From contig NZ_FOKA01000020.1 of NCBI RefSeq assembly GCF_900111925.1, positions 1-64,000 on the forward strand: 64,000 nt of DNA. Reading direction: 5' to 3'. Below are positions 1 to 8,423 of the stretch, in pieces (position 1 is the stretch's first letter; every line of letters begins with the position of its first letter). Position numbers and translations under genes: made by a program. The notes under the pieces are model-generated. The model saw nothing but the letters and a program-made list of their open reading frames with translations. It made no database searches and was not told the origin of the DNA. The DNA is from Cellulomonas marina (GTDB lineage: Bacteria > Actinomycetota > Actinomycetes > Actinomycetales > Cellulomonadaceae).

Positions 1-548
1 CCGTCACCACCCGCCAGCTCCTGGCCGGCGCGACGTGCTTGACCCGCGTCCTGACCGACCCGGTCACCGGGGACGTGCGCGCGGTGGACGGCACGTCCTA
101 CCGGCCCCCGGCAGCCCTGCGACGGTTCCTGCAGGCCCGCGACGGCACCTGCCGCTTCCCCGGCTGCGGACGCGTCGTGACCGGGTGCGACAACGACCAC
201 GTCCAGGACTGGGCCCGCCGCGGCCCCACCACCGCCGGCAACCTGCTGAACCTGTGCCGACACCACCACCGCCTCAAGCACCTCGGCGGCTGGTCGGCCA
301 CCCTGCACCCCGACGGCCGCGCCACCTGGCGCTCACCCCGAGCACGCACCTACACCACCGAACCAGCCTGGACACCACCACCCACCCCACCACCCACCCC
401 GGCGGGCACCACGAGCAGCACCCGGACCGCCGGAACGGGCTCCCCGAACGGGAAGACGTCGCCGGACGGACCAGACGCGCTCGCACCCCTGCCGGGACAG
501 GGCCTGCCCTCGTCCCGGCCCGGGCCGGACGACCCACCGCCCTTCTGA
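1..548 (+). CDS. DUF222/13E12-family HNH endonuclease, 3' part only
   Basis: The reading frame is open from the window edge (codons begin at base 3), so the 5' part lies outside. The visible part carries the C-terminal HNH nuclease domain: a CRFPGC zinc-type knuckle, then the DHVQDW motif with the metal-binding Asp-His, then NLLNLCRHHHRLKH, which completes the His-Asn-His fold. A Pro/Thr-rich tail of about 60 residues follows. These proteins are abundant, multicopy and poorly characterised in Actinobacteria; the DUF222 N-terminal half expected upstream cannot be seen. It converges on the oxidoreductase gene and is followed directly by a 31-bp repeat array. Family assignment is secure; biological role unknown. 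Confidence 0.85.
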   Translation, partial: VTTRQLLAGATCLTRVLTDPVTGDVRAVDGTSYRPPAALRRFLQARDGTCRFPGCGRVVTGCDNDHVQDWARRGPTTAGNLLNLCRHHHRLKHLGGWSATLHPDGRATWRSPRARTYTTEPAWTPPPTPPPTPAGTTSSTRTAGTGSPNGKTSPDGPDALAPLPGQGLPSSRPGPDDPPPF

Positions 549-604
549 CCAGCACCGCCACCGGGCCGCCGCGCCCGGGCGACGCCGCGCCATGCGGTCG
601 TCAT

Positions 605-815
605 GACCAGCCAGGCCGTCGGGACGCCCACGTTGCGTCAGCCGCGCCGTCGGCAAGCGGCGACCGATCAGGCACGCCGTCGGCATGCGGCGCGCCGATC
701 AGGCACGCCGTCGGCATGCGGCGCGCTGATCAGGCACGCCGTCGGCAAGCGACACGCTGATCAGCCATGCCGTCGTCGTGCCGGCGCTCATCAGCCATGC
801 CGACGTCACGGCAGC
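605..815. repeat. Tandem array of about seven imperfect 31-bp repeats
   Basis: Unit starts are visible near 605, 636, 666, 697, 728, 759 and 789, so the period is 31 bp (30 in two steps). The best-conserved units read GATCAGGCACGCCGTCGGCA followed by TGCGGCGCGCC. Units at 666, 697 and 728 are nearly identical and the outer ones have decayed. Each core carries a GATCAG, often within the palindrome CTGATCAG, and a short GCC/GGC dyad. There are no unique spacers, so this is not CRISPR. The array fills the gap between two convergent genes, just after the HNH nuclease gene. Confidence 0.85.
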
Positions 816-841
816 GTCCCGTCGGCGCTGCGCCCTGCTGG

Positions 842-2497
842 CTACTCCACCGTCACCGACACGGAGTGGTGGCCCGTCGACCCGTCCGGGACGGTGTCGA
901 CGCGGTCCGCCGTCTGGACCTCTCCGGTGCCGTCCGTGGCGCGGACCGTGAGCTGGTGCGTGCCCGGGGTGGCGTCCCAGACGAAGGACCACTGGCGCCA
1001 GGTGTCGACGTTCGCCTCGTCGGCCAGGGTCGCCGGCTGCCAGTCGCCGCCGTCCACCTTCACCTCGACGGCCGTGATGCCGCGCTGCTGGGCCCACGCC
1101 GTGCCGCCGACGGCGACCTGGCCGGCCGGGAGGCGGGCGAACGACCCCGGGACCTCGATGCGCGAGGCCGTCTTGATCGGGCCCTTCTCCGACCAGCCGC
1201 GGTCCGTCCAGTACGCGCGGGCGTCGGAGTAGCGGGTGACCTCGAGGTCGACGACCCACTTCGTCGCCGAGACGAACCCGTACAGCCCCGGCACGACCAT
1301 GCGTACGGGGTAGCCGTGGACGGCGGGGAGCGGCTCGTCGTTCATGCCGATCGCCAGGAGCGCGTCGCGGTCGTCGGTCAGCGCCTCGAGCGGGGTCGAG
1401 GCCGTGAAGCCGTCGATGCTCGTCGACAGCACCATGTCGGCACCGCCGGTCGGCCGTGCCCGGGCCAGGAGCTCCCGCACCGGCAGGCCGAGCCACTTGG
1501 CGTTGCCCGCCAGGTCGCCGCCGACGACGTTCGACACGCACGTCAGCGTCACCCAGGACTCGACGAGGTCGGCGTCGAGGAGGTCCTGGTAGGAGATCTC
1601 GATCTCCTCCTCGACCATCCCGTGCACGCGCACGCTCCACGTCGAGGCGTCGACCTGCGGGATGTCCAGCGCCGTGTCGATCCGGTAGAAGCCGTCGTTG
1701 GGCGTGACGAACGGCTCGGCGCCCTCGACGCCGGACTCCACCCCGGCGGGCAGCGCCGGCGCGCGTCGCGCGGGGGTCGGCAGCCGCAAGGCCCGACGAG
1801 CCGCCTCGACGCTCTGCGTCGCCTGGCTCAGCAGCTGCGCCCCGGCACCGGCCGCGGCGGCGAAGGCGGCCGTGAGCAGCGCCGTCGCCAAGAAGGTCCG
1901 GCGGGTCGAGCCGGTGCCGACGGGCTGGGCCGTCGTCGCGCCGTCCGTCGCGGCGTTCTCGTCGTCGGCGCCGCGGACGCGACGCCCATCCGGACCCGCG
2001 AGCGGGCGGAGCTCGTCGGCAGCCGCCACACGGCGTTCGGCGCGACCACCGGGCAGCTGGGAGAGCAGGAGACGCAGGGCGACGAGCCCGACGAGGCCGC
2101 CCACGAGGCTCGGGGCGACCGCGAACGTGCCGGCGTTCGCGCGGGTGGCCCCCGCGGTCGCCCCCACGGCCGCCAGGACCACGACGACGGCGCCACCCAA
2201 CCAGAAGCGCCGCCGTGCGAGCACCCCCGCGACGGCGGCCGCCACCGCGATGACCACGCCCATGCCGATGAGCAGGACCAGTTTGTCGTTGGTCCCGAAG
2301 GTCTCGATCGCGAAGTCCTTGAGCGCCGGCGGCGTCGCGTCGATGAATGCGCCACCGACGGCGACGAGCGGCGCCGCCCGGGGCGCGACGAGCACGGCGA
2401 CGAGCTGCGCCACCGCGAGGGTCGTCGCCGCGGCCAGGACCCCCGACAGCGCCGCCCCCGGCCAGGTGCGGCGTCGCGGCTGACGCGTGGCGGTCAC
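842..2497 (-). CDS. Membrane-anchored molybdopterin-dependent oxidoreductase (sulfite oxidase fold)
   Basis: The 551-residue product has two parts. Residues 1 to about 210 hold several hydrophobic segments and an RRTFL twin-arginine-like motif followed by a final hydrophobic stretch. The rest is an extracytoplasmic sulfite-oxidase/YedY-type molybdopterin domain: TLTCVSN carries the cysteine that ligates molybdenum, VHGYPVR lies in the pterin-binding region, and an Ig-like Mo-co dimerisation domain ends the protein. The GTG at 2497 is chosen because AGGGG lies 8 nt upstream and hydrophobic sequence begins soon after; it overlaps the stop of a small upstream ORF as GTGA. A heme partner would normally deliver or accept electrons but none is adjacent. 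Substrate unknown. Confidence 0.9.
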   Translation of the reverse strand: MTATRQPRRRTWPGAALSGVLAAATTLAVAQLVAVLVAPRAAPLVAVGGAFIDATPPALKDFAIETFGTNDKLVLLIGMGVVIAVAAAVAGVLARRRFWLGGAVVVVLAAVGATAGATRANAGTFAVAPSLVGGLVGLVALRLLLSQLPGGRAERRVAAADELRPLAGPDGRRVRGADDENAATDGATTAQPVGTGSTRRTFLATALLTAAFAAAAGAGAQLLSQATQSVEAARRALRLPTPARRAPALPAGVESGVEGAEPFVTPNDGFYRIDTALDIPQVDASTWSVRVHGMVEEEIEISYQDLLDADLVESWVTLTCVSNVVGGDLAGNAKWLGLPVRELLARARPTGGADMVLSTSIDGFTASTPLEALTDDRDALLAIGMNDEPLPAVHGYPVRMVVPGLYGFVSATKWVVDLEVTRYSDARAYWTDRGWSEKGPIKTASRIEVPGSFARLPAGQVAVGGTAWAQQRGITAVEVKVDGGDWQPATLADEANVDTWRQWSFVWDATPGTHQLTVRATDGTGEVQTADRVDTVPDGSTGHHSVSVTVE

Positions 2498-2583
2498 CGC
2501 CGACGCCCCTGGGGACGTCCGGCGCCGGAAACGGCGTCGGCCGTGCTGCTCGAGCCGACGAGACCGAGGTGGTGCGTGCCCAT
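2494..2583 (-). CDS. 29-codon small ORF coupled to the oxidoreductase gene
   Basis: An ATG at 2583 is preceded by GGAG with 5-nt spacing and opens a 29-residue frame (starting MGTHHLGLVG, ending in Arg-rich RRR). Its TGA overlaps the GTG start of the molybdopterin oxidoreductase as GTGA, the usual arrangement for translational coupling. The position suggests a leader peptide or coupling cistron. The peptide has no cysteine cluster or signal sequence, so it does not match the known actinobacterial sulfur-metabolism leader peptides. Whether it is translated is unproven. Confidence 0.35.
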   Translation of the reverse strand: MGTHHLGLVGSSSTADAVSGAGRPQGRRR

Positions 2584-2700
2584 CAGGACTCCGTTCCGGG
2601 CGGGCGCCCCCGGCTCGCGCCGGGGTGCTGCTGACACCACAGGTTCGGACCTGGGGACCGCCCGGACGGGTCGGCGATGAGCGCCAGGCGGCCAGGTCGC

Positions 2701-3162
2701 CTAGCCCGGGTCGGTCGCGAGCCCCGCCCACTCCCGCAGCCGGGGCACGAGCACGGACGGCGGCTGGTCGAGGTCCTTGAGCGTGAGCGTCGCGTCGGCG
2801 CTCTCGACGAGCGTCGCGTGGGACCACGTGAGCCTGCCGACGACGTCCCCGCGCACGTCCGTGACGTCCTCGCGCCGGACGACGAGCGGCCGCCGCCACC
2901 GCTTCTCCAGCCGCACCTCGTCGTCGGTCAGCCGCAGCAGGGCCGGCGGTGCCCCGCGCTGGGCCGCGCCCGTCACGACCGCGCCCAGGCCGCACACGAC
3001 GACGAGGAGCCAGCGCAGCGTCCCACCCTCCGCGAGCGCCTGCAGCAGCCACGACGCCGTCTGCACCACGAAGATCACCACCAGCCACCACAGCCGGGGC
3101 GCGCGCGGCCTCGTCGCGAGCACCTCGCTCGCCTGCGCCGTGCCCCTCGCACCCCAGCCCAT
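2701..3162 (-). CDS. Small membrane protein, PH-like (YdbT/DUF-type) domain
   Basis: The product has 153 residues. Two hydrophobic segments near residues 25-45 and 50-68 are followed by a strand-rich region with alternating hydrophobic and charged residues and a conserved-looking WSHATLVES stretch, the layout of short bacterial membrane proteins with a PH-like barrel. The start is the ATG at 3162, with GGAGGA 8 nt upstream. It stands alone between two genes on the same and the opposite strand. Function unknown; the PH-like reading is inference from architecture only. Confidence 0.6.
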   Translation of the reverse strand: MGWGARGTAQASEVLATRPRAPRLWWLVVIFVVQTASWLLQALAEGGTLRWLLVVVCGLGAVVTGAAQRGAPPALLRLTDDEVRLEKRWRRPLVVRREDVTDVRGDVVGRLTWSHATLVESADATLTLKDLDQPPSVLVPRLREWAGLATDPG

Positions 3163-3329
3163 GCCGCCGATCCTCCCGCGGGCGGCTCCCAGCTCTCGTC
3201 GAAGTGCCGGTCCGGACGCGGGGCGAACGCTCAGGGCGTCCCGGACCGGCGTCTCGGCGGGGGGCGGTGCAAGGATCGGGGGCGCCGGGACAGAGACGGT
3301 GCGACGGGGCTCGATCGAGGAGGTGCGTC

Positions 3330-4253
3330 GTGCGGGTGCTGAGGGCGACGTCGTCGGTGGCGGCGCTCGTCGTGCTGGGGCCGCTCGTCGTCGGGTGCGC
3401 GGGCCGGGCGGGGTCGTCGCCCACCCCGCTGGCCACCGCGTCCGGCACCGGACCCGCCATCGCCGCGGCGTGCACGGGCGGCGCCCCGGTGCGGCAGACG
3501 GTGGACTTCGGTTCGGAGCCCGTGGTGGAGGACCTCTCGCCGGAGGGTCTCGCCGCCGCCGCGGCCCAGGACCTGGCCGTCGGCGAAGTCCAGCGGCTCG
3601 GCGGCGACCGGATCGGTGCGTTCTGGCTCGACGGCGACCCACCGAAGACCCTCGTCGTCGACCTCACCGTCGGGCCGCCGGTGCCGGAGCTCGAGGTCTA
3701 CGCCGCGACGGCGCCGGTTCCCGTCGAGGTGCGCTACACCGCCGCCCTGTCGCGCGAGGAGCTGGCGACCGCGGCGGACCTGGCACGCGACGCCGTCGCG
3801 GGCGATCCGCAGGTCGCGGGCTCCTCGAACGACGAGGTGAACAACCGCGTCGTCTTCTTCGTCCCCGCGGGCGAGGACGGCGGCCGCAAAACATGCACCC
3901 GCCTCGCCGCGGCCCTGGACCCCCTGGGCGTGCCCTACGCCTTCGACGTCTTCGACGGGCCCGACGAGAGCACGGTGCGCGGGCCGGTCCGGTTCTCCCC
4001 CGCGAACCCCTTCACCGCGGCCGGTTCCACCGAGATCCACGTGCACCCCTCCTCGTGCAACGGCGAGCCCGAGGTGACGCGGCTCGAGGAGAACCACGAC
4101 GAGGTGCGCCTCGAGATCACCTCGACCACGGCGGCGCCGGGCTGGGGCAGCGACGAGTGCCTCGACGGCCTCGCCGTGACGCTGCAGGAGCCGCTGGGCG
4201 ACCGCGCGCTCGTCGACCTGTCGTCCGGCGAGACCGTGCACGCCGCTCGCTGA
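3330..4253 (+). CDS. Secreted lipoprotein of unknown function
   Basis: The product has 307 residues. A short basic N-terminus, hydrophobic core and the lipobox VVGC give an SPase II signal peptide with the modified cysteine near residue 23. The mature part has no catalytic motif that I recognise; it holds three further cysteines, two of them in SSCNG and DECLDG, which could form a disulfide. The GTG at 3330 is supported by GAGGAGG 6 nt upstream. It is divergent from the PH-like gene and converges on the membrane-protein gene that starts at 4729. Confidence 0.7.
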   Translation: MRVLRATSSVAALVVLGPLVVGCAGRAGSSPTPLATASGTGPAIAAACTGGAPVRQTVDFGSEPVVEDLSPEGLAAAAAQDLAVGEVQRLGGDRIGAFWLDGDPPKTLVVDLTVGPPVPELEVYAATAPVPVEVRYTAALSREELATAADLARDAVAGDPQVAGSSNDEVNNRVVFFVPAGEDGGRKTCTRLAAALDPLGVPYAFDVFDGPDESTVRGPVRFSPANPFTAAGSTEIHVHPSSCNGEPEVTRLEENHDEVRLEITSTTAAPGWGSDECLDGLAVTLQEPLGDRALVDLSSGETVHAAR

Positions 4254-4264
4254 GCGCAGGAGGA

Positions 4265-4729
4265 TCAGACGGCGGGCGGGCGGTCCGTGTCGGCGGGGAT
4301 CAGCGCGAGGGCCCCGGCGAGGAGACCCGCCAGGACGCCACCGCGGGTGTGGGCCCAGGCGACGCCGACCGCCGCCCGGCGCTCGCCGCGGCGGTACATC
4401 CAGCGCTCCCCCGCGACGGTCAGGGCGACGGACCCGCCCAGCAGCAGGGCCGCGGCGCCGGCGCCCGCCGCCTTGCGGGAGGCCGGCACCTCCGCCAGGA
4501 GCTGGGCCGGCGTGCGGCTCTCCTCGCGCTCCCACCGCTCACGGGCGGCGGCACGCCCGCGGCGGAATTCGGGGATCGACGACGCCGTGAGGAGCGCCGC
4601 GATGCCGGCCTTCGTCCAACCGCGGGCCGTGCGTGAGCGGATCAGGTCGGGGGTGGCGTAGTAGGCGGTCGTCGCGACACCCGTGAGCAGGGCGATCGCG
4701 ATACGGGCGGGCGTGGGTGCTGCCGTCAT
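4265..4729 (-). CDS. Hypothetical actinobacterial membrane protein
   Basis: The product has 154 residues. Hydrophobic segments lie near residues 8-25, 85-105 and 125-145. A charged, probably cytosolic, segment with the sequence RARERWERE-like character lies between the first two. No named domain can be recognised. The ATG at 4729 is preceded by an AGGATGGGGG stretch that can act as a ribosome site. It lies between a lipoprotein gene on the opposite strand and a divergent secreted-protein gene. Confidence 0.55.
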   Translation of the reverse strand: MTAAPTPARIAIALLTGVATTAYYATPDLIRSRTARGWTKAGIAALLTASSIPEFRRGRAAARERWEREESRTPAQLLAEVPASRKAAGAGAAALLLGGSVALTVAGERWMYRRGERRAAVGVAWAHTRGGVLAGLLAGALALIPADTDRPPAV

Positions 4730-4920
4730 GCCCCCATCCTGCCCAGGACACCCTGCCCAGCAGCAGCTGGCAACGCCGTCCCGACGACCTGCTGCCGGCC
4801 CCGCTCCCTGCGCCTCCGGCTCTGACCGCGTCGACATGCTCGCCACAGGTCCGGCCCAGGCACGGGCCGCACGGTGAGGGCCTGCTCGAGACCGCTCGAG
4901 CCCGACACCGAGGGACCGAC

Positions 4921-5580
4921 ATGAAGATCACGCGCACCATCGCCGCCGCCGGCGTCGCCGGCCTGCTGGGGCTCACCGGAGTCGTCGTCGCCGTGGCCCC
5001 CGCCGTGGCGGCGACCGACACGGACAGCGGCCTCGGCGGCCGCGTCGCCGCCATCACCGAGGCCCTGGCCGGGCTCGTCACCGACGGCACGCTGACCCAG
5101 GACCAGGCCGACGCCGTGGCCACGACCCTGGAGGACTCCGACGCGCTCCGAGGGCCCGGCGGTCCCGGCGGTCACGGGCACGGGGGCGTAGACCTGGCGG
5201 CCGCCGCCACCGCGCTCGGGATGACCGAGGACGAGCTGCGCACCGCGCTGGAGGCCGACGGCACGACCCTGGCGGACGTCGCCGCGGCGCAGGGGGTGGA
5301 GACCTCGACCCTGGTCGACGCCCTCGTCGCCGCGCAGACGGAGCGCCTGGAGACCGCCGTCACCGACGGGCGCCTCACGCAGGAGGAGGCCGACGAGCGC
5401 ATCGCCGCGCTGCCCGAGCGCGTCGCCGCCCTCGTCGAGGAGGAGCTGCGTCCAGGGGTCGGGCGGGGTCCCCGCGGCGAGCGTCCCGGCGACGGCGGCA
5501 CGACCGACGGCGGCCCGACGGACGACAGCACGACCGACGACAGCACGACCGACGACGCCACGACCGCGGACCCCGCCTGA
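4921..5580 (+). CDS. Secreted helical-repeat protein with acidic Thr/Asp tail
   Basis: The product has 219 residues. Residues 1 to about 34 form a Sec signal peptide ending AVAA. The mature part contains three related helical pieces: LTQDQADAV, then an LGMTEDELRTAL block of the kind seen in YckD/DUF2680-like proteins, then LTQEEADERI. The tail is low-complexity, rich in TTDD and Gly. Family members are small extracellular proteins with no assigned activity. The ATG at 4921 is preceded by GAGGGA at good spacing. Confidence 0.65.
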   Translation: MKITRTIAAAGVAGLLGLTGVVVAVAPAVAATDTDSGLGGRVAAITEALAGLVTDGTLTQDQADAVATTLEDSDALRGPGGPGGHGHGGVDLAAAATALGMTEDELRTALEADGTTLADVAAAQGVETSTLVDALVAAQTERLETAVTDGRLTQEEADERIAALPERVAALVEEELRPGVGRGPRGERPGDGGTTDGGPTDDSTTDDSTTDDATTADPA

Positions 5581-5659
5581 CGCCGGGCGGCGCCGTCAGG
5601 CCCGGGTCACCGGTGCCGGCCGCCGGGGCGAGCCGAGAAGGCGTGCTCGTTCCGGCGGC

Positions 5660-6304
5660 TCAGCGCTGGTCGCCCTCGCCGACCACGGCCCGGACGGCGG
5701 CGAGCGTGACCGTGCGGTCGACCGGGTCCTCGTCGAGGGCGCGGTGCAGGGACATGCCCTCGATGAGGGCGTCGAGCCGGCGGGTGATGCGCGGGTCGAA
5801 GTGGCGCTCGAGCTCGCGGCGGCTGCGGGCCATCCACGCGGTCGTCAGGGCTCGATAGCGGGGGTCGCGGGCCGCGAGCGCGTAGAGCTCGTAGGACAGG
5901 ACGTTGCCGCGCGTGCTCGTCGGGCCGCCGTCGGAGAGCTCGTGGATGAGGTCGACGACCGCCTCCACCGCCTCCTCGTGGTCGCGAGCCGCCCCCAGCC
6001 GCGCCTCGAAGCGCGCGGCCACCGCGTCCGCCAGGCGCGTGAACGCCTCGTGCAGCAGCTCGTCCATGCTGGCGAAGTGGTAGGTCATCGAGCCCAGGGG
6101 CACGTCCGCGCGTGCGGCGATCTTGCGGTGGGAGACGCCCGCGACGCCCACCTCGGCGACGAGGTCGAGCGTCGTGGCGAGGATGCGCTCGCGGCGGTCC
6201 GGGTCGGTGCGCCGGGTGCGCGCCGTGCCCGTCGCCGGGGCGCCCGGGGCGTGCGCCAGGTCGATCGGGACCTTGTCCGCGGCGGCCACGTCAGAGGCGG
6301 CCAC
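5660..6304 (-). CDS. TetR-family transcriptional regulator
   Basis: The product has about 214 residues. After a 35-residue unstructured start, residues 37-85 carry the TetR helix-turn-helix, with GVSHRKIAARADV and the recognition segment GSMTYHF. An all-helical ligand-binding domain follows. The frame begins 1 nt after the acetyltransferase stop, so the two genes are cotranscribed. Two equivalent GTG starts exist (6304 and 6289), created by a 15-bp duplication across the junction, and neither has a clear Shine-Dalgarno, which suggests coupling to the upstream gene. It may control its own operon and the divergent MFS gene; that is inference from position. Confidence 0.88.
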   Translation of the reverse strand: MAASDVAAADKVPIDLAHAPGAPATGTARTRRTDPDRRERILATTLDLVAEVGVAGVSHRKIAARADVPLGSMTYHFASMDELLHEAFTRLADAVAARFEARLGAARDHEEAVEAVVDLIHELSDGGPTSTRGNVLSYELYALAARDPRYRALTTAWMARSRRELERHFDPRITRRLDALIEGMSLHRALDEDPVDRTVTLAAVRAVVGEGDQR

Positions 6305-6310
6305 GTCAGA
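6281..6310. repeat. Exact 15-bp tandem duplication at the maa-tetR junction
   Basis: The sequence GGCGGCCACGTCAGA occurs twice, at 6281-6295 and 6296-6310. The duplication spans the acetyltransferase stop codon and duplicates the regulator's GTG start context. Confidence 0.95.
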
Positions 6311-6938
6311 GGCTGCGGACCACGCGCGCCGGGCTGCCGACGGCCAGGCTGTTCGGCGGCACGTCCCGCGTCACCACCGACCCCGCGCCGACCACGCTGT
6401 TCTCGCCGATCGTCACGCCCGGGCAGACGATGACGCCGCCCCCGAGCCAGACGTTGTCCTCGATCGTGATGGGCCGTGCCGCCTCGAGCTTGTCGCGCCG
6501 CGGGCCCGGCTCGAGCGGGTGCGTGGGCGTGAGGAGCTGGACGTTCGGGCCGATCTGGCAGTCGGCACCGATCCGGATCTCGGCGACGTCCAGCGCGGTC
6601 AGCCCCGCGTTGATGAACGTGCGGCGGCCGACGTGGATGCGGCTGCCGTAGTCGACCGTCACGGGCGCGCGGACGAAGGCGGTCTCGTCGAGGGTGCCGA
6701 ACAGGGCGCGGGCGGCGTCCTGGCTGGTGAAGGGGTCCTCGTCGTAGGCGCGCCGGAAGGCGGCGGCCCGGCGGACGGCCTCCGCCTGCGCCGCGAAGAT
6801 CGCGGGGTCGTCCGCGATGTACAGGTCCCCGGCGAGCATGCGCTCGGCGTTGGTGCGGGGGTCGCCGGCGAAGTGGTCGGGCGTCGGGCTGAGCGACGAG
6901 CTGGGCGACGAGGTGGGCGACGAGGTGTCGGACGACAT
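6306..6938 (-). CDS. Maltose/galactoside O-acetyltransferase family (Maa/LacA/NodL)
   Basis: The product has 210 residues. It transfers acetyl from acetyl-CoA to a sugar hydroxyl in the cytosol. The Mac N-terminal helix (ERMLAGDLYIADDP) is followed by left-handed beta-helix hexapeptide repeats: FINAGLTALDVAEIRIG, then the catalytic His region TPTHPLEPGPRR, then DNVWLGGGVIVCPGVTIG, ending in PARVVRSL. The first 20 residues are a Ser/Asp-rich extension encoded by imperfect GACGAG repeats. The ATG at 6938 is preferred, though no strong ribosome site is visible; a GTG at 6962 is an alternative. It forms an operon with the TetR gene and is divergent from the MFS gene. Confidence 0.9.
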   Translation of the reverse strand: MSSDTSSPTSSPSSSLSPTPDHFAGDPRTNAERMLAGDLYIADDPAIFAAQAEAVRRAAAFRRAYDEDPFTSQDAARALFGTLDETAFVRAPVTVDYGSRIHVGRRTFINAGLTALDVAEIRIGADCQIGPNVQLLTPTHPLEPGPRRDKLEAARPITIEDNVWLGGGVIVCPGVTIGENSVVGAGSVVTRDVPPNSLAVGSPARVVRSL

Positions 6939-6991
6939 GTGGACGAGCGTACGCGGCGACACCGATCCTCGTCGCCACGGAGCACCCGCCC

Positions 6992-8371
6992 ATGACCACC
7001 GCCGCCGGCACCGCTCCCGCGTCCGTGCCCGCCGTCGCCCGCCGCGCCCGCGCCGCGGTCTCGGGCCTCTTCCTCGTCAACGCCGTGCTCTACGCGAACC
7101 TCGTGCCGCGCCTGCCCGAGGTCAAGGACCGCCTGGATCTCAGCAACGCGGCCTTCGGCACCGGCATCGCCGCCATGCCGGTCGGCGCGCTGCTGGCGGG
7201 GCTCCTGGCACCGATGGCGATCCGGCGGTTCGGGTCGGGCGTCGTCGCCTCCGTCGGCCTCGTGCTCCTGTCCGTCGCCGTGCTCGCGGTGCCGTTCACC
7301 GGGTCGTGGTGGGCCTTCGTCGGCGCCCTGGCCGTCGCGGGGGCGCTCGACAGCCTCGTCGACGTCGGCCAGAACGCCCACGGCTTCCGCGTCCAGCGGC
7401 TCTACCGGCGCTCCATCGTCAACGCCTTCCACGGGCTGTGGAGCATCGGCGCGGTGCTCGGCGGTCTCATGGGCTCCCTCGCCGCCGGCGCGGACGTCCC
7501 CCTGGGCCTGCACCTGGCGGTCGTGGCGGCCGTGTTCAGCACGATGGCGCTCGTGGGGATGCGGTTCCTGCTGCGCGGGCCGGAGGACGCCGAGCGCGAG
7601 GTGGCGACGGAGGCGGCTGCCGGCTCCCTCGCCGCGGCCCCGACGGGCCCGCCCGACGAGGCCGGCGGCGCCGCGACGACCGGCACGAACGGCACGTCCT
7701 GCGCGTCCAACGCCGTCCGCGACCCGTCCCCCCGCGGCCGTCGCGGGTTCGGCGGCGCGAGCCGGGCGACCCTGCGCCTGCTCCTCGTCCTCGGCCTGCT
7801 GGCGGTCGCCGGCGCCTACGTCGAGGACGCGGGCGCGTCGTGGGGCGCGCTGTGGCTGCGCACCGAGGTCGGCGCGGCGGCGGCCGTCGGCGGGCTGGCC
7901 TTCGTCGCCCTCCAGGTCGCGATGACCGTCGGCCGGCTCACCGGCGACCGGGTCACGGACCGGCTGGGGCAGGCCCGCGTCGCCCGCATCGGCGGCGTCC
8001 TCGTCACGGTCGGGCTCGGCGCGATGCTGGCGTTCCCGTCCGTCGCGACGACCCTCGTCGGGTTCGCGCTCGCGGGCCTCGGCGTCGCGACCCTCATCCC
8101 CGCGGCCATGCACGCGGCCGACGAGCTGCCCGGCCTGCCGCACGGCGTCGGCCTGACGGTCGTGAGCTGGCTGCTGCGCGTCGGCTTCCTGGTGTCGCCG
8201 CCGCTCGTCGGCGTCATCGCGGATGCCGCGGGGCTGCGGGTGGGCCTGCTGGTGGTCGTCGTGTCCGGCGTCCTCGTCGTGCTGCTCGCACCGGCCCTGC
8301 GCGCGCACGGCACGCCGGGTGCCGCGGCCGCGGCTGCCCCTGCGACGACGAGCGGGTCCTCGCGCGGCTGA
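6992..8371 (+). CDS. Major facilitator superfamily transporter (YbjJ-like)
   Basis: The product has 459 residues and twelve predicted hydrophobic segments in two halves. The halves are separated by a hydrophilic Ala/Gly-rich loop near residues 200-255. The first half has RLPEVKDRL in loop 2-3 and DVGQNAHG in helix 4-5, features of the YbjJ/inner-membrane MFS group that includes sugar and drug exporters. The start is ATG 6992. It is divergent from the acetyltransferase/TetR pair, 53 bp away, so the regulator may act on both promoters. Substrate not determined. Confidence 0.85.
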   Translation: MTTAAGTAPASVPAVARRARAAVSGLFLVNAVLYANLVPRLPEVKDRLDLSNAAFGTGIAAMPVGALLAGLLAPMAIRRFGSGVVASVGLVLLSVAVLAVPFTGSWWAFVGALAVAGALDSLVDVGQNAHGFRVQRLYRRSIVNAFHGLWSIGAVLGGLMGSLAAGADVPLGLHLAVVAAVFSTMALVGMRFLLRGPEDAEREVATEAAAGSLAAAPTGPPDEAGGAATTGTNGTSCASNAVRDPSPRGRRGFGGASRATLRLLLVLGLLAVAGAYVEDAGASWGALWLRTEVGAAAAVGGLAFVALQVAMTVGRLTGDRVTDRLGQARVARIGGVLVTVGLGAMLAFPSVATTLVGFALAGLGVATLIPAAMHAADELPGLPHGVGLTVVSWLLRVGFLVSPPLVGVIADAAGLRVGLLVVVVSGVLVVLLAPALRAHGTPGAAAAAAPATTSGSSRG

Positions 8372-8423
8372 GGTCGCTCGCCCGGGCAGGCCCGCGGTGG
8401 TCGGGCCGCCGGTCGCGCCTCCG

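Noticed and set aside
605..815. CRISPR array
   Set aside because: The units are contiguous at 31 bp with no unique spacers, and no cas gene is present.
767..2680. A 637-codon plus-strand frame opposite the molybdopterin oxidoreductase
   Set aside because: Antisense to a gene with clear cofactor motifs; composition is low-complexity Arg/Gly.
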